From: Streptococcus parasanguinis
GTDB lineage: Bacteria > Bacillota > Bacilli > Lactobacillales > Streptococcaceae
DNA length: 64,000 nt
Direction: 5' to 3'
Assembly (NCBI RefSeq): GCF_032163505.1
Contig: NZ_CP134147.1
Location: 1,268,501 to 1,332,500, forward strand
This document shows, piece after piece, positions 26,699 to 34,281 of this stretch. The notes beneath the pieces were generated by a model that was given only the letters and a program-made list of their open reading frames with translations, was not told where the DNA came from and ran no database searches. How positions within the stretch are numbered: the stretch's first letter is position 1; each line of letters begins with the position of its first letter. The position numbers and the translations under genes are program-made.

Positions 26699-26815
26699 GA
26701 GTGGGACAGAAATCGGTAATTCCTTAGAATTCGATTTCGTCGTCCCACTCAACCACTGCGTCTTGCTCGACAATCCAAAAATAATTGAGAGGCTAGGATT
26801 TTGTCCCAGCCTCTG
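26699..26815 (+). repeat. repeat family A, copy A2 (57-bp internal deletion)
   Basis: Same ends as A1, but hairpin 2 is missing: the sequence jumps from the first CCCAC to the second CCCAC, which in A1 start exactly 57 bases apart (18546 and 18603). Hairpins 1 and 3 remain. It lies upstream of the methionine sulfoxide reductase gene and 97 bases before repeat B1. Confidence 0.88.
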
Positions 26816-26820
26816 GAATA

Positions 26821-27051
26821 TAGATAAACTAATTTTTAGTAAAATAACTTAAGCGATTCTGCAAAGAGATAAAACTGAGGTCTCATTAATTTAAATTGAT
26901 CAAGAATATACTAAACTTTCCGCTGTGAGAAAAGTGCCTGAAGCTTAACTGCTTCAGGCACACGGAATTATTGAGACCTTAGGCTCAATAATTAGTCATG
27001 GAACTTCTTCGAAGAAGTTCGCTGACGTCCGTACTCACCTAAGGAAAGTTT
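26821..27051 (+). repeat. repeat family B, copy B1 (long form)
   Basis: The core 26913-27051 has a closing stem AAACTTTCC/GGAAAGTTT and GTGAG/CTCAC around three hairpins: GTGCCTGAAGC/GCTTCAGGCAC, AATTATTGAG/CTCAATAATT and GAACTTCTTC/GAAGAAGTTC. The 92 bases before the core are also shared, more loosely, with copy B2. It lies just beyond the 3' end of the DUF1275 gene, in reverse orientation to it. Confidence 0.85.
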
Positions 27052-27067
27052 TTTATGATACCTTTAT

Positions 27068-27748
27068 CTATTCATGTCGCCGATTGAAGTGAAAGACTTC
27101 AAAATATTGAATGGCACGGTAGATTAAAAAGATAGTCAAGATGATGGAGACCAGCCAGATGGTCTTGAGCCCATAATACTGGATCAAGTAGGTTGAAAAA
27201 ATGGCCCCAAAGACGAAACTCCCAATCAAGCAGGTCATAAAGATGGCTTCCCAAAGAAATTTCTTCTCCTTTTCTCTAACAAAATTCCCATAAGCCACCA
27301 TGGTTTTCTTGAGATTTCCCGTCATAAAGGAATGATTATAAGCGTAGCCATCCACTTCTCCAAAAGAGGTCGCTACGATTCCCAAACTCAAGCCAAAAAA
27401 AGGCACGATGAAGACATTTTTTACCGATGCTGGTAAAAATCCCGTCACCAAGGTTGTGAGGATAAAGGGCACTAAGGTACTGAGGCGCCAGACTGAATTG
27501 TCAATCAACCGCCGCAAAACCGTCATCAAAAAGATTCCCAGCATAAAGGCCAACATGGTCGCTAACTTTACTTCTACATCTGAGATCTGCTGGCCAATCA
27601 AACCAACCGATAGAAAGACCACATTTCCCGTCTGGCCTGCCGCCAAGGTCCCACCCCGACAGATAAAGGTATAGGCATCTGAAAAACCAGCACACATGGT
27701 CAATAAACAAGCGAACGCCTTGGTCCGCGAATGAAACTCCCTTTTCAT
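27068..27748 (-). CDS. DUF1275 (YoaK-like) membrane protein
   Basis: 226 residues with about six predicted membrane segments. TMCAGFSDAYTFI, GGTLAAGQTGNVVFL and YNHSFMTGNLKK match the conserved blocks of the DUF1275/YoaK family, whose transport role is not established. The ATG at 27746-27748 (MKREFHSRTKAF) is seven bases from GGGAG, better than the ATG at 27754 or the longer frame from 27799. It stands alone between repeats, a diverged repeat A on its 5' side and B1 on its 3' side. Confidence 0.85.
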   Translation of the reverse strand: MKREFHSRTKAFACLLTMCAGFSDAYTFICRGGTLAAGQTGNVVFLSVGLIGQQISDVEVKLATMLAFMLGIFLMTVLRRLIDNSVWRLSTLVPFILTTLVTGFLPASVKNVFIVPFFGLSLGIVATSFGEVDGYAYNHSFMTGNLKKTMVAYGNFVREKEKKFLWEAIFMTCLIGSFVFGAIFSTYLIQYYGLKTIWLVSIILTIFLIYRAIQYFEVFHFNRRHE

Positions 27749-27770
27749 TTCCATTCTCCCTAGGAAAAAG

Positions 27771-27935
27771 AGGGAGTGGTACAGAATGTTAAAAAACATT
27801 TCTCATACCACCCCCGAAACATTGATTGAGAACTCTTTCGAGCTTTTAGGCGAATGAAGAGTCTCACCAACTACTGCGACATTCAATTATTCCAACTAAT
27901 GTGAAAAGATTGGAGAGCGATTGCCCTCTTTCTCC
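27771..27935 (+). repeat. strongly diverged relative of repeat A (A6)
   Basis: GTGGTACAGAATGTT/AACATTTCTCATACCAC mirrors hairpin 1 of family A, GATTGAGAACTCTT...AAGAGTCTCACCAACTACTGCG mirrors hairpin 2 and its flank, and GGAGAG...CTCTTTCTCC takes the place of hairpin 3. The architecture is kept while most bases differ. It lies between the udk and DUF1275 genes. Confidence 0.55.
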
Positions 27936-27940
27936 CTATT

Positions 27941-28579
27941 TTATTTTCCCTCACGCGCTTCGTTGAGGATTTTTTCAATCTTGGTTGTGATCAAATCAAT
28001 CGCAACTGTGTTGGTCACGCCCTCAGGAATGATCACGTCCGCATAACGCTTGGTTGGCTCGATGAACTGGTGGTACATCGGTTTTACCACACCAAGGTAT
28101 TGCTCAATGACACTATCGAGACTCCGGCCACGCTCCTCCATATCGCGCTTGATCCGGCGAATAATCCGCACATCATCATCCGTATCCACAAAGATCTTGA
28201 TATCCATCAAGTCCCGAAGACGCTTGTCTTCAAGAACTAAGATTCCTTCCACGATGAAAACATCTTGTGGTTCCTGACGATAGGTCTTGCTGCTGCGTGT
28301 ATGCTCTGCATAGTCATAAGTTGGGATATCCACCGGACGACCCTCCAAGAGTTCATTGATCTGCGCAATCATCAAATCCGTATCAAAGGCAAAAGGATGG
28401 TCATAGTTGGTCTTGATCCGCTCCTCAAAGGTCAAATGACTTTGGTCCTTGTAATAAGAATCATGCTCAATCATGGCAATCTTTTCATTCGGAAAATTAG
28501 CCAAAATGGCACGAGACACACTGGTCTTTCCTCCACCAGAGCCACCAGTAACACCAATAATAATAGGTCTATTTTGCAT
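27941..28579 (-). CDS. udk: uridine kinase
   Basis: Phosphorylates uridine and cytidine in pyrimidine salvage. 212 residues, normal family length. P-loop [12 protein letters not shown] (9-20), [19 protein letters not shown] (nucleoside site), VIVEGIL-type Walker B region ([11 protein letters not shown]) and the RRIKRD lid. Monocistronic by position: the diverged repeat A follows and a terminator-like hairpin precedes it. Confidence 0.97.
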   Translation of the reverse strand: MQNRPIIIGVTGGSGGGKTSVSRAILANFPNEKIAMIEHDSYYKDQSHLTFEERIKTNYDHPFAFDTDLMIAQINELLEGRPVDIPTYDYAEHTRSSKTYRQEPQDVFIVEGILVLEDKRLRDLMDIKIFVDTDDDVRIIRRIKRDMEERGRSLDSVIEQYLGVVKPMYHQFIEPTKRYADVIIPEGVTNTVAIDLITTKIEKILNEAREGK

Positions 28580-28696
28580 TTTCTACTCCATTACCTCTAG
28601 TCGTCTGAGAAGAAATAGACATCTCAGACACATCTTATCCATTTTACCATATTTTTGCCTAGACATGAATAGTTTTTCAGTCAGAAATTTGGAAAC

Positions 28697-28718
28697 AAAA
28701 AGGACCTTCCGGTCCTTT
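28697..28718 (-). terminator. Terminator-like hairpin upstream of udk
   Basis: AAAGGACC/GGTCCTTT with loop TTCC, followed on the minus strand by T. It nearly repeats the hairpin at 28978-28998; the two flank repeat B2. Confidence 0.65.
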
Positions 28719-28725
28719 GATTATC

Positions 28726-28953
28726 TAGATAAACTTGTTCTTTAGAAAAAAAGCCAGGTGATCTTGCAAAGAAATAAAAATGAGTTCTAATTTTTTAAAT
28801 GAATCAAGAATATACTGAAACTTTCCGCCGTGAGAAAAGTGCTAGAAACAGTGATGTTTCTAGCACTCGGGAGTTTTGGAACCTTAGGTCCAAAACTAAG
28901 TCATGGAACTTCTTCGAAGTTCGCTGACGTCCGTACTCACCTAAGGAAAGTTT
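28726..28953 (+). repeat. repeat family B, copy B2 (long form)
   Basis: The core 28818-28953 folds as B1 but with different paired bases: hairpin 1 GTGCTAGAAAC/GTTTCTAGCAC, hairpin 2 AGTTTTGGA/TCCAAAACT, hairpin 3 GAACTT/AAGTTC. The 92 bases before the core match B1 over scattered blocks (TAGATAAACT, TTGCAAAGA, ATCAAGAATATACT). It lies beyond the 3' end of the gene at 29001. Confidence 0.85.
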
Positions 28954-28975
28954 CTAAGATGACTTTGTCTTCAAT

Positions 28976-28999
28976 CTAAAAGGACCTTGCGGTCCTTTC
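28976..28999 (-). terminator. Terminator of the gene at 29001-30095
   Basis: AAAGGACC/GGTCCTTT with loop TTGC, directly after the stop codon, followed on the minus strand by TTTTAG. Confidence 0.75.
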
Positions 29000-29000
29000 A

Positions 29001-30095
29001 TTATTTCACTTTTTCTAATTTTGCGGCAAATTCATTACCACCACGTAAGACAAGTATATTTTTTCCACCGTTGACAGGTACGAAACAATAATTTGAATTA
29101 GCTTGTATATAGACTTCCTTAGCGCTCTTCACTTGATAGCCTTCTGATTTCACCGCTTCTTGAATGACTTCAAATGTGTGTTCAATTTCTTCTTTAGAAG
29201 TCGTGTCTCCATCATACTTTTCTGAATCAGCTAGAGAATAGAATGCGTAAGCCTTGCTATCGTAATACTTATCACTAATAATTCCATGATCTGAAATCTG
29301 AACAGTTGTATTATCTCCTTCTGTCACATTCTTCCATTTTCCAACCATGGCCTTAGGTGTTTCAACCTTGTGATAAACCAAATTTTCTTCAAAGTTTCCT
29401 TCGTATGATTTATAAGTTTTCAAGTCGAATAAATCATTTCTTAAAATAATATTGCTTCCGTCTTTTTGGAGCAAGTTATAGCGTGTGTTCCCACCAGACT
29501 TAATAACAACTATTTCTGTCGTCTTCAGGTTAAATTTCTTATCGACATCCGCAAGTGAATGCAAGTCCGTCGCATTTAACAAAGAAAGTGCTGTATTAAA
29601 TTCTTTTTTCGCTTCATTGCCTTTGAGAACCTTTTTGATGGTCTCGCCACCATTGACTTTTTGTTTCTTTCCACTTAGTTCATAAGTGACCGGACTAGAA
29701 TCCGTATTTCTCAACCAAACCCCATCTAGACTTGGTCCACCTGAAAAGAAAAAGAACCAAGCAAGAGCAATTACTGCGACAAGTCCCGCAACTGCGACCC
29801 CAATCTTTGTTTGTTTATTGAAAGAAAATGTCAATTTTTTCGGTCTTGGAACAGGTTGCAAGGTTTTCGCCGATGGTTGTGGTTGTACAAAAGCCGTCGA
29901 CTCTTGTGAAAGAGGTGCACTAGGTGCAACAGGCGCTTCCTGAGAAGGAGCCTGCGCTTCAGTTGCTGGAGCTGGTGCTTCTTTTCGCTCTACAACAAAC
30001 TCCCCTTTTTCACGCGCTTCTTGAAATTCTTGCATACTTGGCTTGCGACCATTGACCGCTTCAAAGTATTCAACCCAATCTTTTTGATTCATCAT
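29001..30095 (-). CDS. membrane-anchored protein of unknown function
   Basis: 364 residues. Residues 1-35 form a conserved-looking cytoplasmic head (WVEYFEAVNGRKPSMQEFQEAREKGEF), 36-85 are an Ala/Pro/Gln-rich linker, one membrane segment lies at about 96-116, and the rest is an outside domain with no catalytic motif I know. The head also reads as a stand-alone motif in other Firmicutes membrane proteins, as far as I recall. Two adjacent ATGs (30093-30095, 30090-30092) follow GGGGG; the second has the better spacing. It is monocistronic with its own terminator. Confidence 0.75.
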   Translation of the reverse strand: MMNQKDWVEYFEAVNGRKPSMQEFQEAREKGEFVVERKEAPAPATEAQAPSQEAPVAPSAPLSQESTAFVQPQPSAKTLQPVPRPKKLTFSFNKQTKIGVAVAGLVAVIALAWFFFFSGGPSLDGVWLRNTDSSPVTYELSGKKQKVNGGETIKKVLKGNEAKKEFNTALSLLNATDLHSLADVDKKFNLKTTEIVVIKSGGNTRYNLLQKDGSNIILRNDLFDLKTYKSYEGNFEENLVYHKVETPKAMVGKWKNVTEGDNTTVQISDHGIISDKYYDSKAYAFYSLADSEKYDGDTTSKEEIEHTFEVIQEAVKSEGYQVKSAKEVYIQANSNYCFVPVNGGKNILVLRGGNEFAAKLEKVK

Positions 30096-30174
30096 ATCCC
30101 CCTTATTGATTCATTAAAAAAACTAATCATATTATACCACAAATCAATGGTTAATTTTTTGATTTTCAGAAAAT

Positions 30175-30211
30175 AAAAGAAAAAGCCCAAGCAGTTTTCC
30201 ACTTGGACTTT
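30175..30211 (-). terminator. Terminator after rmlB
   Basis: AAAGCCCAAG/CTTGGACTTT stem with one mismatch or G-U pair (30182-30191 with 30202-30211), followed on the minus strand by TTTCTTTTA. Confidence 0.75.
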
Positions 30212-30216
30212 CTTTA

Positions 30217-31281
<1,065 letters not shown>

Positions 31282-31316
31282 TTAGTTTTGATTGTTCCTT
31301 AAATCAATCTTTTTTT

Positions 31317-31448
31317 AGCTTTCCTTAGGTGAGTACGGACGTCAGCGAACTTCTTCTAAGTTCCATGACTAAGTTTTGAGCCTAGTGTCTCAAAACTTCC
31401 GAGCACCTGAAACAAAAGTAGTTCAGGTGCTTTTCTCACAGCGGAAAC
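31317..31448 (-). repeat. repeat family B, copy B3 (inverted)
   Basis: Read on the minus strand: TTTCCGCTGTGAG, hairpin 1 GCACCTGAA/TTCAGGTGC, hairpin 2 AGTTTTGAG/CTCAAAACT, hairpin 3 GAACTTAGAAGAAGTTC, then CTCACCTAAGGAAAG. The closing stem is one pair weaker than in B1. It lies between rmlC and rmlB and would be transcribed with them. Confidence 0.82.
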
Positions 31449-31531
31449 CTAAGTACATAGCTCGCTTCGCTCGTTTATAGCAAAGCTAAAAACTATATAA
31501 TGATGTTCTTGATTGTTTTAAGATTTATATT

Positions 31532-32125
31532 CTACAAATCTTCTGCTTTTAGGGGTTTGACATCTTTGAGCAATGGGTGATTCTTGTCAGCTTCTGAGAC
31601 TTCTGCTTCTGCCAAGTTTTCCCATTGGATGTCTAGGCTTGGGTCTGCATAGTTGACAAACGCATATTTTGGTTTAAGTTCCAGTGCCCAGTAATCATTG
31701 ACTAAGTAAGTATAGGCAACTTTGTCTGTCAAAACTTGGAACCCATTGGCTACACCACGAGGGACGAAGATGCCTTTTGAAGCATCGATCACGGTTTGGT
31801 AGGTGTTTCCAAAGCTATCGCCTTCACGAAGGTCTACCCAAGTTCCAAGAACCTTGCCTTCATCTGCTACAGAGATGTACTTGTCCCAAGGCTCTGCATG
31901 CAAGCCACGCAAAACATTCTTACGAGAGAATGAAATATTGTTTTGCAACTTACCTTCTGCAAAGAAGCTTTCAGGAAATCCAAGGGGAAGCATTTTCTCT
32001 TTTTGGAAGTTTTCTTTAAACCAACCACGGTTATCCCCGCGCACTGGAATATCAAACTCCATCAAGCCTGGGATGGCTTCAATTTTGCGGGTTGCTAATT
32101 CTTTATCAAAAAATTGTTCCGTCAT
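31532..32125 (-). CDS. rmlC: dTDP-4-dehydrorhamnose 3,5-epimerase
   Basis: Third step of dTDP-rhamnose synthesis. 197 residues with the cupin fold; GLHAEPWDKY holds the catalytic His (76), and YLVNDYWALELK and FVPRGVANGFQVL are family blocks. Its ATG overlaps the rmlA stop (TAATG, one base), so the two are coupled. Repeat B3 and a GC-rich small hairpin (AGCTCGCTTCGCTCG) follow before rmlB. Confidence 0.95.
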   Translation of the reverse strand: MTEQFFDKELATRKIEAIPGLMEFDIPVRGDNRGWFKENFQKEKMLPLGFPESFFAEGKLQNNISFSRKNVLRGLHAEPWDKYISVADEGKVLGTWVDLREGDSFGNTYQTVIDASKGIFVPRGVANGFQVLTDKVAYTYLVNDYWALELKPKYAFVNYADPSLDIQWENLAEAEVSEADKNHPLLKDVKPLKAEDL

Positions 32126-32994
32126 TAAGCTTCTCCAATCAAACGGAGCAAATATTGTCCGTATTCGTTTTTCTTCAATGATTGCGCTAATTCATGGACT
32201 TGTTCTTTGGTGATATAGCCCATGCGATAGGCGATTTCTTCAAGGTTAGCCACTTGGACATTTTGCAAGCGTTGAACAGTCTCGATATATTGAGATGCTT
32301 GCAAGAGGCTTTCGTGAGTTCCCGTATCCAACCAAGCAAAGCCACGGCCCATGAGCTCAACAGAGAGATCTCCACGCTCCAAATAAGCCTTGTTAACATC
32401 GGTGATTTCTAGCTCGCCACGAGGACTTGGTTTGATGTTTTTGGCAATCTCTACCACATCATTGTCATAGAAGTAAAGTCCTGTCACCGCAAAGTTCGAT
32501 TTTGGATGTTCTGGTTTTTCTTCGATAGAGATAGCATTCATATCCGCGTCAAACTCTACCACACCAAAGCGTTCTGGATCTTTGACTTGGTAACCAAAGA
32601 CAGTCGCCCCTTTTTCTTTGGCTTCTGCCCGTTGCAACATCTTGGTTAAGCCGTTTCCATGGAAGATATTGTCCCCAAGGATGAGAGCAACATGATCGTC
32701 ACCGATAAAGTCTTCCCCGATGATGAAGGCTTGCGCCAAACCATCTGGACTTGGTTGCTCTGCATAAGAGAGAGAAATTCCTAGTTCAGAACCATCTCCA
32801 AGAAGCTCTTCAAAACGAGGAAGGTCTTGAGGTGTTGAGATGATCAGGATATCTTTTATCCCAGCCAACATAAGCGTTGACAGCGGATAGTAGATCATTG
32901 GTTTGTCATAAATGGGCATCAATTGTTTAGAAGCCGCACGTGTCAATGGATACAAGCGAGTTCCTGATCCCCCTGCTAAAATAATACCTTTCAT
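32125..32994 (-). CDS. rmlA: glucose-1-phosphate thymidylyltransferase
   Basis: First step of dTDP-rhamnose synthesis: glucose-1-phosphate plus dTTP gives dTDP-glucose. 289 residues; nucleotide motif [19 protein letters not shown] (6-24), LGDNIF and EKPEHPKSN are present. First gene of the rmlA-rmlC-rmlB group. A promoter with GTGACT and TAAAAT, 17 bases apart, lies upstream and overlaps the terminator of the preceding gene. Confidence 0.96.
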   Translation of the reverse strand: MKGIILAGGSGTRLYPLTRAASKQLMPIYDKPMIYYPLSTLMLAGIKDILIISTPQDLPRFEELLGDGSELGISLSYAEQPSPDGLAQAFIIGEDFIGDDHVALILGDNIFHGNGLTKMLQRAEAKEKGATVFGYQVKDPERFGVVEFDADMNAISIEEKPEHPKSNFAVTGLYFYDNDVVEIAKNIKPSPRGELEITDVNKAYLERGDLSVELMGRGFAWLDTGTHESLLQASQYIETVQRLQNVQVANLEEIAYRMGYITKEQVHELAQSLKKNEYGQYLLRLIGEA

Positions 32995-33027
32995 AATGTT
33001 AGGCCTTTCTACGTAGTCATTACCCTT

Positions 33028-33078
33028 ATTTTATCATGTTTATATAAAAAAGTCACCTTGCATTTGTGTTACAAGGTG
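33028..33078 (-). promoter_or_regulatory. overlapping terminator and rmlA promoter
   Basis: Minus strand: CACCTTG/CAAGGTG hairpin (33072-33078 with 33054-33060) followed by ACTTTTTT ends the upstream transcript. The same bases give the -35 box GTGACT (33051-33056), with TAAAAT (33028-33033) 17 bases on, as the rmlA promoter. Confidence 0.6.
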
Positions 33079-33177
33079 ATGACAGGTTGTGAGAAAAAGT
33101 CTCGTTAACGATCTTCATTATAGTGATTCAAATAGGACGCTCGGACTAAATCTCCTTGATATACTTTTATTCACTGA

Positions 33178-33612
33178 TCACTGCTTCTCTTCTGAACCAT
33201 CCGAATATCTTACCCTTACTCTTGATTTTGTCGTTCCTCTCCTAGAATCCATAAAGCTCTGAAATTCCTCATCTTCATTATGATAGACCCCTATCTTAAT
33301 TTTATTCGCATCTTTATCATAAGCTAATACATGTTTCTTGCAAGTCCCGTCAACAAATGTGAGTTTCACCTCAGCTCCCCATGCTTCTGAAGGAATGGAG
33401 CTATAGGATGGATTTATAATCTCAATCTCCTCAATACCCTCGTAAGAATTCTTCAAGGTCTTTACAAGGCTGACTTCATACTCTCTATTGCGTTGCTTTT
33501 CCTCTAATTTTTTATTCACATAAAACAAAGAAATCCCAATTGCAAAAAGGAAAGCCAAAGCGATGACACTCATCATCCTTTTGTTTTTCTTTTTAAACTT
33601 GATTTTTACCAT
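33178..33612 (-). CDS. small membrane-anchored protein of unknown function
   Basis: About 144 residues: basic N-terminus (KIKFKKKNKR), one membrane segment (about 13-30), a coiled stretch (NKKLEEKQRNREYEVSL) and an outside domain ending SGDGSEEKQ-like charged residues (YSDGSEEKQ). I recognise no family. The frame opens at 33762, overlapping the previous gene; ATG 33675 has no ribosome site, while ATG 33610-33612 has GAGGA ten bases upstream, so I use that. A longer cytoplasmic N-terminus from 33675 remains possible. Confidence 0.6.
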   Translation of the reverse strand: MVKIKFKKKNKRMMSVIALAFLFAIGISLFYVNKKLEEKQRNREYEVSLVKTLKNSYEGIEEIEIINPSYSSIPSEAWGAEVKLTFVDGTCKKHVLAYDKDANKIKIGVYHNEDEEFQSFMDSRRGTTKSRVRVRYSDGSEEKQ

Positions 33613-33745
33613 AAGATGATTTTCCTCGCTAACTAAGTGTTGCCTCTGAATTGAATCTGATGAATTGTTCTTCATCTTTTCATTCTCAAATACAATGATA
33701 CCAATCAAAAAGAGAGCTTGTCCTGATGCTCTCCTTTTCTGATCC

Positions 33746-34027
33746 TTATCCCAAAGCGACATCTAGGATCATCATAATGACAAAGCCAACCATGAGACCG
33801 AGGGTCGCAACGTCTGTATTGCCGTTGGTCTGGGAATCTGGGATCAACTCTTCAACTACCACGAAGATCATCGCACCTGCCGCAAATCCCATCATGATGT
33901 CCAGTAACTTGCGACTAATATGCTTGAAGAAAAAGACGATGGCTGACCCTACAATGGTACAGCCCCATGTAAACAATCCTGCGAGAAAGGCCTGCATGAC
34001 CACGGATTGCGATTGAAACCAATTCAT
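33746..34027 (-). pseudogene. ZIP-family zinc transporter gene with a large internal deletion
   Basis: 93 codons, in frame. The first half (MNWFQSQS...LLDIMMGFAAG) is the N-terminus of the roughly 270-residue streptococcal ZIP transporters; the second half (FAAGAMIFVVVEELIPDSQ...MMILDVALG) is their C-terminus. The middle, including the metal-binding HN.PEG membrane segments, is missing. The joint falls in GFAAGAM (about 33869-33890), a motif that full-length relatives carry at both places, so recombination between two short repeats is the likely cause. Ribosome site GGGAG is intact. It may be expressed but should not transport zinc. Confidence 0.75.
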
Positions 34028-34108
34028 AACAACTCCCATTTTCTTGATGATTCACTTCTTCTATTCTACTATTTTTAGCCAAATTACGGAAGATCTTTCG
34101 AAAAAAAG

Positions 34109-34281
34109 AGAGTGGGACAGAAATCGGTAATTCGTTAAAATTCGATTTCGTCGTCCCACCTCCGCACAGTTGAGTAGGGCTGTAAAAGCTGATGAATTCA
34201 GCGTAGTAGAGCCCACTCAACCACTGCGTCTTGCTCGACAATCCAAAGACAATTGAGAGGCTAGGACTTTTGTCCCAGCCT
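34109..34281 (+). repeat. repeat family A, copy A3 (full length)
   Basis: All three hairpins are present. In the inner hairpin GCTGATGAATTCAGC replaces GCTGATGAAATCAGC of A1. Hairpin 3 (GAGGCTAGGAC/GTCCCAGCCT) begins inside the stop codon of the oxidoreductase gene on the other strand and serves as its terminator region. Confidence 0.9.

Noticed and set aside
33915..34241. 108-codon frame across the ZIP remnant and repeat A3
   Set aside because: Different frame from the ZIP homology, runs through the repeat, no ribosome site.
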